This document shows, in pieces, positions 8,299 through 17,130 of a DNA stretch of 64,000 bases. This DNA comes from Devosia beringensis. Its GTDB lineage: Bacteria; Pseudomonadota; Alphaproteobacteria; Rhizobiales; Devosiaceae. The notes beneath the pieces were generated by a model. That model was not told the DNA's origin. It saw only the letters and a program-made list of their open reading frames with translations, and made no database searches. The stretch is taken from the NCBI RefSeq assembly GCF_014926585.1, contig NZ_CP045422.1:1-64000 (forward strand), read 5' to 3'. A program made the position numbers and the translations under genes. Position 1 is the first letter of the stretch, and every line of letters begins with the position of its first letter.

Positions 8299-9611
8299 GG
8301 CTGTTGTCCCATCAGGTCGTCGAGTTCGCGGTAATCAGGCAGGGTCGTATCGATGGCGGCACCGGCGCGCAGCACGGTGCGGCCGGCTTGCGGCCGGCTC
8401 ATCAGTTCGCTCCAGCTGCGGGCGCCAAACACCACCAAATCGGCGGGGGCACTGGCGGCCAGCGTTGCCTTGTAGGCAAAGCCGGCAATGGCGGCCGGGT
8501 CGGCGCCGGCCGAGCGCGCCCAGGCGAAGGCATCGGCCTGGGGATGGTCGAAGTGGAGGATGCGCGCGCCTTCGCGCAGCACTTCGAAGCCGTCGAGATC
8601 GCCATAGGCATAGAAGGGGTCGCGGGTATTGTCCGAGGCAATGGCCACCGGGACGCCGGCGGCCTTGAGCTCGTTGAGCAGGGTGACGCCGCGCCAGCGC
8701 GGCGTGCGGGTGCGGCCGACATTGTCGCGGTCCTGCAGGTACATGTTGCACATGGGCAGGGAGACGACGGCGACGCCAGCCTGGGCCACCTTGGCGATGA
8801 CCCGCTCGGCGACGTCGTCGGATTGTACGGCGAGCGAGCAGCAGTGACCGGCCGTGACTTTGCCGGTAAAGCCGGTTTCGATGACGGCGTCAGCCAGGCA
8901 TTCCAGCGCATTGGCCGCGGGATCGGGGGATTCATCGGTATGCAGGTCGATATCGAGGCCCAACTCGCCGGCCATATCGAGCAGGCGGCGCATGATGGTG
9001 GGATTTTCCGGGTGCACGGCGGTCGAGCCGCCCAGCACCCCGCCGGCCGCCTTGATGCGGGTGGCGATGTCGCGCAGGGCGACGGGATCGAGAATGGTAT
9101 CGGGGCCCATCAGGCCGACACCCTGCAGCTCGATGCGGCCGGCCCAGCGCGTGCGCATGGCTTCGAACACGTCCCAGGTGATCGAATGCTGGGGCGGCGC
9201 CATGTCGAGATGGGTGCGGATGGCGGCGGTGCCATGGGCATGGGCGCAGCGCAGGGCAAAATCCATGCGGCGCTCGACATCGGCGGCGGCCCAGTTAGCC
9301 TGCCTGTCTTCCAGCACCGCCATGAGGGCGCCAATCCAGGTGCCGTCGGGGTTCTGCTTGCGCGGCCAGATATGGCCCTTGTCGAGATGGGTATGCAGAT
9401 CGACAAAGGCGGGCAGGACAATGCCGCCGTCGAGATCGACACTGTTAGGGCCGGCAGCGGTCCGGGCTGGCAAGATGGCGGCAATAGCGCCATCGGCAAC
9501 CACGATATCGACGCGGTCAAGCGTGCCGGAGGTCACCTCGCCCATGACCGAGGCCGGCACAGCGGCATTGGCCAGGACATAATGGCCATCGGCAGGAATG
9601 GTGATGGCCAT
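8295..9611 (-). CDS. Cytosine-deaminase-like amidohydrolase
   Basis: The 438-residue product belongs to the CodA-type amidohydrolase family. The metal ligands are visible: His73 and His75 in DLHTHLDKGH, a further His in LHTDES (with the catalytic Glu), and Asp in ASDNTRDPF. The family deaminates cytosine, creatinine, isocytosine and related rings at a mononuclear metal site. The ATG at 9611 is preceded by GGGAGA at a good distance; longer readings run into the permease gene. The true substrate is unknown. The ABC transporter directly upstream and the oxidase directly downstream place it as an early catabolic step for an imported heterocycle. Confidence 0.85.
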   Translation of the reverse strand: MAITIPADGHYVLANAAVPASVMGEVTSGTLDRVDIVVADGAIAAILPARTAAGPNSVDLDGGIVLPAFVDLHTHLDKGHIWPRKQNPDGTWIGALMAVLEDRQANWAAADVERRMDFALRCAHAHGTAAIRTHLDMAPPQHSITWDVFEAMRTRWAGRIELQGVGLMGPDTILDPVALRDIATRIKAAGGVLGGSTAVHPENPTIMRRLLDMAGELGLDIDLHTDESPDPAANALECLADAVIETGFTGKVTAGHCCSLAVQSDDVAERVIAKVAQAGVAVVSLPMCNMYLQDRDNVGRTRTPRWRGVTLLNELKAAGVPVAIASDNTRDPFYAYGDLDGFEVLREGARILHFDHPQADAFAWARSAGADPAAIAGFAYKATLAASAPADLVVFGARSWSELMSRPQAGRTVLRAGAAIDTTLPDYRELDDLMGQQP

Positions 9612-9613
9612 GG

Positions 9614-10474
9614 TCAATTCTCCCGCCGGATGGCGCTTTCGTGCCAGCGATGCAGCACCAGCCAGGAGATCAGCGAGGTGAGGGCGAAGATGGCGATGCC
9701 GATGATGCTGAGCATGATCAGGCAGACGAACATGCGTGGCAGGTTCATCCGGTACTGGCTTTCGATCAGCCGGAAGGCAAGACCGGAGCCCTGCCCGGCC
9801 GAGCCGGCGGCGAATTCGGCCACCACGGCGGCGATCAGCGCCAGGCCGCCACCGATCCGCAGGCCGGCCATGAAGTAAGGCATGGAGGCCGGGATCTTGA
9901 GGTAGAACAGGGTCTGCCAGCCCGAAGCGCCATAGAGCTCGAACAGGTTGAGCAGGTTGTGATCGACGCTTTTTAGACCCTGGGCCATGTTGGACAGGAT
10001 CGGAAAAAAGGCGACGAGAAAGGCGCAGATCAGCAGCGCCGTCTGGGTATCGGGCGCATAAATCAGCAGCAGCGGCGCGATGGCGATGATCGGGGTCACC
10101 TGCAGCACGACCGCATAGGGAAACAGTGCCAGTTCGAGCAGGCGTGACTGTACGATGAGAATGGCCAGCCCCACGCCGCCGATCAGCGCCAGAGCCAGGG
10201 CCATCAGAGTGATCCGAATGGTCACCAGCATGGCCGGCCACAAGGTGCTCGAATCCGTGAACAGTGCCGTCACCACATCGATCGGGCCGGGCAGGATATA
10301 GCGCGGGATGTTGTTGATGCTCACCAGCAACTGCCAGCCGAGGATGGTCAGCAGCAGCGTGGTGAGCGGGATCACCACGCGCAGAATCTTTTCGCGGCGC
10401 GGCGTGCCGGCCAGCAGGACGCCAGCGGCGCTATCGGTGCCAGCTTCGCTGGCGGCGACTTGGATCTGGCTCAT
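9614..10474 (-). CDS. NitT/TauT-type ABC transporter, permease
   Basis: This 286-residue protein is a six-helix permease of the SsuC/TauC/ThiX class. The coupling loop reads LYGASGWQTLFYLKIPASMPY. The ATG at 10474 overlaps the ATPase stop by one base (TGATG). It forms a transporter with the ATPase and the Thi5-like binding protein upstream in the same operon. Relatives import sulfonates, nitrate, pyrimidine precursors of thiamine, riboflavin or hydantoin-like compounds. Confidence 0.88.
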   Translation of the reverse strand: MSQIQVAASEAGTDSAAGVLLAGTPRREKILRVVIPLTTLLLTILGWQLLVSINNIPRYILPGPIDVVTALFTDSSTLWPAMLVTIRITLMALALALIGGVGLAILIVQSRLLELALFPYAVVLQVTPIIAIAPLLLIYAPDTQTALLICAFLVAFFPILSNMAQGLKSVDHNLLNLFELYGASGWQTLFYLKIPASMPYFMAGLRIGGGLALIAAVVAEFAAGSAGQGSGLAFRLIESQYRMNLPRMFVCLIMLSIIGIAIFALTSLISWLVLHRWHESAIRREN

Positions 10475-11304
10475 CAATGCACCTCTGCGGCGCCGATGGC
10501 GCGTTGCAGGGCGTCCGAGACGTCCTGACAGGTTTGCCGATAGGCCTCGGACACGCGATAGGCCTGATTGCGCTCGGCCGGCTGATTGACCGCCATATCG
10601 GTAAAGACCTGGCCCGGACGGGCGCGCATGACCACGATGCGGCTCGACAGATAGGCGGATTCATAGACTGAATGGGTGACGAAGATCACCGTGACGCCGT
10701 GCTGCTGCCAGAGGCGCAGGACGTCGTCATTGAGCTTCTGCCGGGTGATCTCGTCGAGCGCTGCAAAGGGCTCGTCCATCAGCAGCAGCTTGGGCCGGGT
10801 GACCATGGCGCGGGCAATGGAGACGCGCATGCGCATGCCGCCCGAGAGTTCGCGGGGATAGGATTTGGCAAAGTCAGCCAGGCCGACCGAAGCCAGATTG
10901 TCCATGATGGTCTCGGTTGCCGCAGCCCTGGAAACGCCGCGCAGCTTGAGCGGCAGATGGACATTGTCGAAGACGGTGGCCCAGGGCATCAGCGTGGGAT
11001 CCTGAAAGACAAAACCGACATCGCCCTCCGGCAATCCCTTGGAATTGATGCTGGAGGATGGCCAGTCGATGCTGCCCGATGATGGCGCACCCAGTCCGGC
11101 AATGATGCGCAGGGCGGTGGACTTGCCGCAGCCCGAGGGGCCCAGCAGCGAGATGAATTCGCCGCTCTTGACCTCAAGGGACATGTTCTTGAGCGCCAGG
11201 GTGCCGTTGGAGAATATCTTGGACACGTCCCGCATTTCCACCACAAGGCGGCGCGAGTTCTGGACCGGCGCGGCAGTGGCCGCGGAAGAAGCAGTTTCTA
11301 TCAC
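10474..11304 (-). CDS. NitT/TauT-type ABC transporter, ATPase
   Basis: The ATPase carries Walker A GPSGCGKST, the Q-loop in GFVFQDPTLMPW, Walker B LLLMDEPFAALD and the H-loop in FVTHSVYES. The signature is LSGGMRMRV, with Met where the family usually has Gln. The start is uncertain: GTG at 11304 (276 residues) is given, and a TTG at 11328 would add eight residues. Neither has a strong ribosome-binding site. The gene follows the binding-protein gene after a gap of about 70 bases. Confidence 0.87.
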   Translation of the reverse strand: MIETASSAATAAPVQNSRRLVVEMRDVSKIFSNGTLALKNMSLEVKSGEFISLLGPSGCGKSTALRIIAGLGAPSSGSIDWPSSSINSKGLPEGDVGFVFQDPTLMPWATVFDNVHLPLKLRGVSRAAATETIMDNLASVGLADFAKSYPRELSGGMRMRVSIARAMVTRPKLLLMDEPFAALDEITRQKLNDDVLRLWQQHGVTVIFVTHSVYESAYLSSRIVVMRARPGQVFTDMAVNQPAERNQAYRVSEAYRQTCQDVSDALQRAIGAAEVH

Positions 11305-11375
11305 TATGCAAACCCGGATTAGGGTCAAACGGCGCGAGCAGGATCGCCCGCGCCGATATCATTCAGGCAGAAGAA

Positions 11376-12380
11376 CTACTTGACGAGGTCCATGCCGACG
11401 CTCTTGCAGGTGAACTGCGTCGTATAGGCCTTGGAGATGTCGATGCCCGCCTCGTAGACGCCGGCCGTGATCATCTTGTCGTAGAATTCGCTCCAGCGCG
11501 CATCGGTCATGCAGCCAATGCCGCTGGTTTCGGCATCACCGGAGACGACGATGCCATATTCCTTGAGTTTCTCGATGGAATAGGCGATCTGCCCGTCGGT
11601 CATTTCCGGATTGTCGGCCTTGATCAATTCATTGGCGGCGGCGTTGTCGCCATAGAGGTAATTGTACCAGCCGATGGCGGTGGCATCGACGAAGCGCTGC
11701 ACCATGTCGGGATTGGCGTCGACGATTTCCTGCCGCGTCTCGATGGTGGTCGAGTAGGGGTCGTAGCCGAAATCGGCGAGCAGGAAGACCTGTGGATCCC
11801 AGCCGGTCTGCTTGCCGATTTCATAGGGCTCGGACGTCAGATAACCCTGCTGCACCGATTTGGGATCGGCGATGAAGGGGGCCGGATTGAAGGTATAGGG
11901 CTCGTACATTTCATCGGCAAAGCCGGTGAAGGCCGATTTCATCCAGGGCCAGTAGCCGGCAAAGAAGCTGTCCTTGCCCATGATGATCTTGCTGGCGCCA
12001 GAAAGGCTCGCCAGATCGGTAAAGCCCGCATCTGGATGGGCCAGCAGCACCTGCGGGTCCTTCTGGAAGATGGCGGCGACGGCCAGAACGGGAATGCCTT
12101 CCTTGACCGAGTCGATGGTCGACATGCCGCCCATGTAGAAATCGAGCTGGCCGGCAATGAGCAACTGCCCGTTGGGTGCCTGCGGCCCGCCCTGGCGGAT
12201 GCTGACGTCGAGGCCATATTTCTCATAGGTGCCATCGGCAACAGCCTGATAGTAGCCGCCATGTTCAGCCTGGGCCAGCCAGTTGGTGCCGAAGGTCACG
12301 GCGTCCAGTTCCTGGGCAGATGCTGCCGTGGCGGTCATCGCCATGGCCGCCAGCACGATCGTCTTTATAGAACCCTGCAT
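11376..12380 (-). CDS. Thi5/NMT1-like periplasmic binding protein
   Basis: The 334-residue product starts with a Sec signal peptide ending in ATAASA (residue 21). The mature part begins with DAVTFGTNWLAQAEHGGYYQAVADGTY, the usual opening of Thi5/NMT1-like binding proteins that take up pyrimidine-type and other small N-containing ligands. The ATG at 12380 follows GGGAGCG. It is the first gene of the minus-strand operon and is divergent from the RidA and creatininase-family genes. The likely ligand is a pyrimidine, hydantoin or similar ring; this is inferred from family and neighbours. Confidence 0.86.
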   Translation of the reverse strand: MQGSIKTIVLAAMAMTATAASAQELDAVTFGTNWLAQAEHGGYYQAVADGTYEKYGLDVSIRQGGPQAPNGQLLIAGQLDFYMGGMSTIDSVKEGIPVLAVAAIFQKDPQVLLAHPDAGFTDLASLSGASKIIMGKDSFFAGYWPWMKSAFTGFADEMYEPYTFNPAPFIADPKSVQQGYLTSEPYEIGKQTGWDPQVFLLADFGYDPYSTTIETRQEIVDANPDMVQRFVDATAIGWYNYLYGDNAAANELIKADNPEMTDGQIAYSIEKLKEYGIVVSGDAETSGIGCMTDARWSEFYDKMITAGVYEAGIDISKAYTTQFTCKSVGMDLVK

Positions 12381-12592
12381 AATGCGCTCCCTGCGCGGCG
12401 GTCTTGTTGCCGCCGCCGAATATTGTCGCGGCCGATACCGCCAATCGGAGAGAGTTCCGCATTCCCCAGCGGCTGTGAAGTCAAAAAATAGGCACTCCAT
12501 GCGAATGCCTGCCATGCGTGCAAGAAAGTCATTTCGCCACTGGTCAACCGCGTGATCGGCCATTATCGTTCGCGCACAAATTGTGGACTACC
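12381..12592. promoter_or_regulatory. Divergent promoter region of the heterocycle cassette
   Basis: The 212 bases between the binding-protein gene (minus) and the RidA gene (plus) must hold both promoters. Visible elements are a GGCGG-N8-CCGCC stem close to the minus-strand start, CCGAT-N7-ATCGG near 12430-12450, and a direct repeat of CCATGCG at 12497-12503 and 12512-12518 with a period of 15 bases. No regulator gene lies beside it. No confident -35/-10 pair was identified. Confidence 0.4.
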
Positions 12593-12982
12593 ATGCTCAC
12601 CCCACTCGATCCCCCCGACATCCACCCGCCCTTCGCGCCCTATAGCCATGGCGTTGTCGTGCCGGCAGGACAACGCCTGGTGTTTTGCTCGGGACAGTTG
12701 GGCATCGGTGCCGACAAGCAAATTCCTGTCGATTGCGCCGGTCAAGCCCGCATCTGCTTCGCCAGTATCGCCGCCATCCTGCGCGAGGCCGGGCTGGGGA
12801 TGGAACATGTGGTGCGCATCAATGCCTATGTGACGGGTCGGGAGTACCTGGCCGACTATATGGCGGTGCGCAATGGCCTGTTTGCAGCCCCCTTCCCGGC
12901 ATCGACGCTGATGATCGTCGCCGGCTTTGCCCGCCCGGAATTCGTCGTTGAAATCGAGGCCATTGCGGCCGGACCTGCCTGA
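12593..12982 (+). CDS. RidA (YjgF/YER057c/UK114) family protein
   Basis: The 129-residue product has the RidA fold, with the late block ARPEFVVEIEAIA holding the conserved Arg that binds the carboxylate of imine or enamine substrates. Classical RidA hydrolyses reactive enamine/imine intermediates; pathway-specific members such as RutC act on pyrimidine breakdown products. It is the first gene of the plus-strand arm and is separated by 12 bases from the creatininase-family gene. A role in clearing a reactive amine intermediate of the cassette fits but is inferred. Confidence 0.87.
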   Translation: MLTPLDPPDIHPPFAPYSHGVVVPAGQRLVFCSGQLGIGADKQIPVDCAGQARICFASIAAILREAGLGMEHVVRINAYVTGREYLADYMAVRNGLFAAPFPASTLMIVAGFARPEFVVEIEAIAAGPA

Positions 12983-12994
12983 AGGACACAAATA

Positions 12995-13783
12995 GTGCGC
13001 AAGATCTGGTGGACCGATTTCGCGGCCCGTGAGTTCAACAATCTCGACCCCGAAAAGACCATCGCCATCCTGCCCATCGCCGCCGTCGAGCAGCATGGTC
13101 CACACCTGCCGGTGGGCACGGACACGATCATCAATACCGAAATGATGAAACTGCTCGTCGCGCATGCGCCAGCAGATCTCGATATTCGCGTGCTGCCCGT
13201 GCAGGCGATCGGCAAATCCAACGAGCATATCTGGGCCAAGGGCACGATCACCCACACCGCGACCAACCTGATCGACGCCTGGACCCAGATCGGGCTCGAG
13301 GTGGCGCGAGCCGGGGTGCGCAAGATCGTCTTCGTCAACTCGCATGGCGGCAATGAAGAGATCATGGGTATCGTGGCCCGCGAGTTGCGCGTGCGTGCGG
13401 GCATGCTGGCGGTCAAGAGCGGCTGGCGTTTCATGCCCGACGGCGTACTGACCGATCTAGAGCGCCGGCACGGCATCCATGGCGGCGACGCCGAAACCTC
13501 GCTGATCCTGCATTTCCAGCCGCATCTGGTCGACATGGACCGGGCCGAGGATTTTGTCTCGATCGCCGCCCGCGACGAACAGCAGTTCCGCTATCTGCGG
13601 CCCACCGGCGCCTTCGGCCATGTCTATGCCTGGAGCGCCGACGACATCAATCCATCCGGCGCCGTCGGCAATGCTGCCATTGCAACGGCAGAAAAAGGCC
13701 GCCTCATTGCCGAAGCCAATGTGGCGGGCATGCTCGACATGCTGGCCGAGGTGGTGGCCATGCCGCTGCCTGGGACCCGCTAG
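12995..13783 (+). CDS. Creatininase-family amidohydrolase
   Basis: The 262-residue product has the metal motif of the creatininase family: Glu32, His34 and Asp43 in VEQHGPHLPVGTD, and HGGNE at 117-121, with a later GGDAET providing Glu. The family opens cyclic amides (creatinine) or removes formyl groups (ArfB) and includes other C-N hydrolases. The GTG start at 12995 follows GAAGGA. Its last four bases overlap the convergent tonB gene. With the deaminase-like enzyme across the promoter it could open a ring after deamination or oxidation. Confidence 0.86.
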   Translation: MRKIWWTDFAAREFNNLDPEKTIAILPIAAVEQHGPHLPVGTDTIINTEMMKLLVAHAPADLDIRVLPVQAIGKSNEHIWAKGTITHTATNLIDAWTQIGLEVARAGVRKIVFVNSHGGNEEIMGIVARELRVRAGMLAVKSGWRFMPDGVLTDLERRHGIHGGDAETSLILHFQPHLVDMDRAEDFVSIAARDEQQFRYLRPTGAFGHVYAWSADDINPSGAVGNAAIATAEKGRLIAEANVAGMLDMLAEVVAMPLPGTR

Positions 13784-14739
13784 CGGACGAAGCCTAAAGG
13801 AATCGCCACCGCCTTGCTGGCCAGGCCGGCACCGGCCGGGATGGGCGGAAAGGGCGCGGCGCGGGCAACGGTATCGAGCGCGGCCTGATCGAGCAGTGGA
13901 TTGCCCGAGGAGGCCTGAATGCGCAGCCCGGACAGCGCGCCACTGGCCGAGACGGTGAAACTGACCAGCACATCGCCCGAGGCGCCATTGGCGGCGCGCG
14001 GATAGCGCTGGGCGCTGGCCAGCTTGCGGCGCACCTGGCGCTCCCAGGGCGCGATTTCCGCCGCGCCGCCGCCGCCCGTACCAGCCTGCTGCCCCGCAGC
14101 CGCCTTGCCCGCCGCCGCATCGGCCGTATTGGCGCCGCCATTGCCCGCGGCCTGGGCGGGCAGCGGCGGGGGCTTGCGCGGGGCGACGGGCCGTGGCGTC
14201 GGCTTGCTTGGGCGGGTGAAGCTGAGCGTCTGCGGAACCGGCGCCGTCTTTGCATCGGAAACGGACACCGGTTCAATGACTTCGGCGGGCGCCGGCAGGA
14301 CCGGCTCGACCCTGGTTTGGTCTGGCGTGCTGGGTTCGAGCGGCGCGATAGAAGCAGCATAGAGGGCAGCGACTGTCGTGGACAGGATGGCTTGGGCGGT
14401 TTCTGGCGGGCTGGTCGTGGCGAGCGTCGGCGGCAGCGGCTTGACGCTCGGGGCCGCCAACGCGGCCTGGGCCGGCTCGACTGGCGTCATGGTCTCGGAT
14501 TCGACCGGGTCAACCGTCTGGCTCTGCACCGCTTGGGCGCCGGCCGAGACCTGGTTGTGCGTCGACATGGATTCCTGCGTGGCGGTCAGATTGGTCGAGA
14601 CGGTTTCCATGGTGACGATGTCGACCGTCACCGCGCCGGGCGCCGGGGCATCCTCGGGCTGTGGCCAGACAAAGCCCAGCAGGGCCGTGCCAAAAATGCC
14701 GGCATGCACCAGGGCCGAGCCTGACAGGGCGTAACGCAT
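13780..14739 (-). CDS. tonB: TonB energy transducer
   Basis: The 319-residue protein has one N-terminal membrane anchor (SALVHAGIFGTALLGFVW), a long Pro/Ala/Thr-rich periplasmic spacer (residues 30-220), and a C-terminal TonB domain starting near WERQVRRKLASAQRYPRAA. It passes the proton-motive force from ExbBD to the outer-membrane haem receptor. It is the last gene of the haem operon, three bases after exbD. The spacer is Gly-rich just before the domain. Dedicated TonB genes inside haem loci are common in this order. Confidence 0.88.
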   Translation of the reverse strand: MRYALSGSALVHAGIFGTALLGFVWPQPEDAPAPGAVTVDIVTMETVSTNLTATQESMSTHNQVSAGAQAVQSQTVDPVESETMTPVEPAQAALAAPSVKPLPPTLATTSPPETAQAILSTTVAALYAASIAPLEPSTPDQTRVEPVLPAPAEVIEPVSVSDAKTAPVPQTLSFTRPSKPTPRPVAPRKPPPLPAQAAGNGGANTADAAAGKAAAGQQAGTGGGGAAEIAPWERQVRRKLASAQRYPRAANGASGDVLVSFTVSASGALSGLRIQASSGNPLLDQAALDTVARAAPFPPIPAGAGLASKAVAIPLGFVR

Positions 14740-14742
14740 GGA

Positions 14743-15174
14743 TCAGGGCGTCCCGGCTGGGGTCGTGACGAGGCCGATGCGGGCATAGCCGGCGGCAGCC
14801 AGTTCGCCCATCACCGCCATGACCATGCCATAGCTGGTGGTGGTATCGCCGCGCACATAGAGACGCTCGTCAGTGCCGTCGACGGCCAGTTCGGCGACCG
14901 CAGCGACCAGCGTATCGAGCGTCTGCGGCGCCTCGTCGATGGTAAGGGCGCCGTCGGGCTGCACGGTAATGGTGATCGGCCTGGATTTGGGCGGCATGGA
15001 TTGTGCTCTGGTCTGGGGCAGATCGACGGGCACGCCCATGGTCATCAGCGGCGCGGCCACCATGAAGACGATGAGCAGCACCAGCATGACATCGACCATG
15101 GGGGTGATGTTGATCTCGCTGATCGGTGCCCTGCCCCGGCCACGCCGCGCCTTGCCGCCCAATGCCATGCCCAT
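14743..15174 (-). CDS. exbD: ExbD, TonB complex subunit
   Basis: The 143-residue protein has a short cytoplasmic N terminus and one transmembrane helix in INITPMVDVMLVLLIVFMVAA, whose Asp is the conserved proton-path residue. The rest is the periplasmic domain. The ATG overlaps the exbB stop by one base, so the subunits are coupled in translation. It forms the proton-driven motor with ExbB for TonB. Confidence 0.92.
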   Translation of the reverse strand: MGMALGGKARRGRGRAPISEINITPMVDVMLVLLIVFMVAAPLMTMGVPVDLPQTRAQSMPPKSRPITITVQPDGALTIDEAPQTLDTLVAAVAELAVDGTDERLYVRGDTTTSYGMVMAVMGELAAAGYARIGLVTTPAGTP

Positions 15175-15866
15175 CAGAGTGACTTGCCCGCATCGAGCTG
15201 ACGCGACAACAGCGCCACCAGGCGATCAGCAAAGCCCTCGAGCCGGGCGATGAGTTTGCCGGCATCGGCGCTCAGCTTGTTGTAGGCAATGACTGCCGGA
15301 ATGGCGGCCAGCAGGCCCAAAGCGGTGGCCAGCAGCGCCTCGGCAATGCCGGGCGCAACGACGGCCAGGCTGGTGTTTTCCGCCGCGGCAATGGCGGTGA
15401 AAGCATTCATGATGCCCCAGACGGTGCCGAACAGGCCAACAAAGGGGCCGGCGCTGCCAATGGTGGCCAGGAAGCCGAGGCGCTTTTCGAGTTCGGCGCT
15501 CTGTTCGCTGACCGCCAGATCGAGCGCGATCTCGAGCCGGCTCTGCAGGCCGATCGCCGTAGAGGCATGGGCGGCGTGGCTCTTGTCCCATTCCTCCATG
15601 GCGGCAACGAACACGGCGGACAGACCCGTGTGTTCCTGCCCGGCATAATCGGCGCGCAGATCGGCCAGCGGCCGGCCGGAGGCAAAGGCGCGATCGAAGG
15701 TCGCCATAGCCTTGCGGGCTCGCGCATAGGTGGCGAGCCGGTTGGCGATGATGGCCCAGACATAGACGGAGGCGATTACCAGGCCGATCATCACCGATTT
15801 GACGACCCAGTCGGCCTGCATGAACAGGGCGAACATGGAAAAGTCATGGGCTGGTAGCGTTTCCAT
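15174..15866 (-). CDS. exbB: ExbB, TonB complex subunit
   Basis: The 230-residue protein has three transmembrane helices, and the family block LATIGSAGPFVGLFGTVWGI sits in the second one. The ATG at 15866 is preceded by GAGAAAG; the longer open frame upstream overlaps the preceding gene and is not supported. It is the proton-channel partner of ExbD and lies in the middle of the haem-uptake operon. Confidence 0.92.
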   Translation of the reverse strand: METLPAHDFSMFALFMQADWVVKSVMIGLVIASVYVWAIIANRLATYARARKAMATFDRAFASGRPLADLRADYAGQEHTGLSAVFVAAMEEWDKSHAAHASTAIGLQSRLEIALDLAVSEQSAELEKRLGFLATIGSAGPFVGLFGTVWGIMNAFTAIAAAENTSLAVVAPGIAEALLATALGLLAAIPAVIAYNKLSADAGKLIARLEGFADRLVALLSRQLDAGKSL

Positions 15867-15876
15867 ACTGGCTTTC

Positions 15877-16302
15877 TCAAATACCAAAGGTGATGTCGGG
15901 GCGGCTCGTGGTGACGAGATTGTCGAGGCAGGTCGCCGGGACGATACCGGTGCCCTCGCAGGCGGTAATGTCATTGATCAGCAGCCGGCCCAGGTCGGGA
16001 CAGGCCAAGCCGGCCAGCTCGAACTGGAGAACCTTAGTCTTGCCAGGGCTCAGCGCCTTGAAGTCGAGCGTGACGATGCGATCAATGCCGCCATCCTGGA
16101 GGAAGAAGGCAATTTCGACGGCAGTCCGATCGAGCTGTCCCGGCAGGCTGTTGGTGGCGAGGAAAGTGACGCGGCAGCCTGCATCGGCGGGCTGCAGGGC
16201 GTTCAGCTCAAGCGCCAGTCCGGCCTTGGGAACGCTTTCCTGCGCCAGCGCAGGCTGGAGCGCGACAATGGTCAATAAGGCAACGATGGCAGAGCGAAAC
16301 AT
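15877..16302 (-). CDS. Small exported protein of unknown function in the haem operon
   Basis: The predicted product has 141 residues with a clear signal peptide (MFRSAIVALLTIVALQPALA). The mature part contains four Cys (in AGCRVTF, LACPDL, TACEG and PATCL), which could form two disulfides in the periplasm. It has no catalytic motif that I recognise. It sits between hmuV, whose stop overlaps its ATG by one base, and exbB, so it is co-transcribed with the haem system. A periplasmic accessory role in haem passage or TonB function is possible but unproven. Confidence 0.75.
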   Translation of the reverse strand: MFRSAIVALLTIVALQPALAQESVPKAGLALELNALQPADAGCRVTFLATNSLPGQLDRTAVEIAFFLQDGGIDRIVTLDFKALSPGKTKVLQFELAGLACPDLGRLLINDITACEGTGIVPATCLDNLVTTSRPDITFGI

Positions 16303-17126
16303 CAGGCAACCTTGCTCGGATGGGCCGACAGTGCGCTGGACTGCACCGATTGCGGCAGGACGAAGGGAATGGCGCGGCCGGGCAAAGCCCCCACGCGCAA
16401 GGGACAATCAAAGACCCGGGCAATCAGCGCGTCGGTGAGGACCTCCTGGGGCTTGCCGGCGCCAGCCACCCTGCCCTCGCGCAGCGCCACGATGTGGTCG
16501 GCATACATGGCAGCCAGATTGAGATCGTGCAGAATGGCGATCACACCGCCACCGGCGGCAGCATATTGGCGGGCGACATCCATGATCATCAGCTGGTGGC
16601 GTATATCCAGGCTGGAGACCGGCTCATCGAGAAAGAGAAAGCGCGGCACGCCGTCGAGCACCGGCTCCCATACCTGGCAGAGAACGCGCGCCAGCTGTAC
16701 GCGCTGCTGCTCGCCGCCGGACAGTTCCGCATAGAAGCGTCCGGCAAAGCCGGTGAGGTCCACCCGCGCCAGAGCCGCGTCAGGCAGGCTGTGCAGGGCG
16801 TTGAGGGGTATGCCGGGCCGGCCGGCGGTCAGGCCCAGGGCCACCACTTCGCGCACGGTGAACGGAAAGGGCAAGCTGCTGGCCTGGGGGAGTACGGCGC
16901 GCAAGGTGGCTGCCGTGGCCAGATCGGTCTGCGCGACATCCCGGCCATTGATGGAGATGCTGCCGTTGTAGGCGTGGTCACGACAGAGGGCCTTGATCAG
17001 CGTGGACTTGCCGGAGCCGTTGGGGCCGATGATCACCGTTACTTCGCCTGCCCTGGCATAGAGAGTTACACCGTCAAGGATGCGGCGCTGCCCGATCTGC
17101 ACGGCGATATTGTCGACACTGATCAT
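16302..17126 (-). CDS. hmuV: Haem ABC transporter, ATPase HmuV
   Basis: The 274-residue ATPase has Walker A GPNGSGKST, signature LSGGEQQRV and Walker B FLFLDEPVSSLDIRHQL, the last being typical of HmuV. The ATG at 17126 is preferred because GGTGA lies upstream and hmuU stops four bases before it; a TTG at 17141 is less likely. It drives haem import through HmuU across the inner membrane. Confidence 0.92.
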   Translation of the reverse strand: MISVDNIAVQIGQRRILDGVTLYARAGEVTVIIGPNGSGKSTLIKALCRDHAYNGSISINGRDVAQTDLATAATLRAVLPQASSLPFPFTVREVVALGLTAGRPGIPLNALHSLPDAALARVDLTGFAGRFYAELSGGEQQRVQLARVLCQVWEPVLDGVPRFLFLDEPVSSLDIRHQLMIMDVARQYAAAGGGVIAILHDLNLAAMYADHIVALREGRVAGAGKPQEVLTDALIARVFDCPLRVGALPGRAIPFVLPQSVQSSALSAHPSKVA

Positions 17127-17130
17127 GGGG

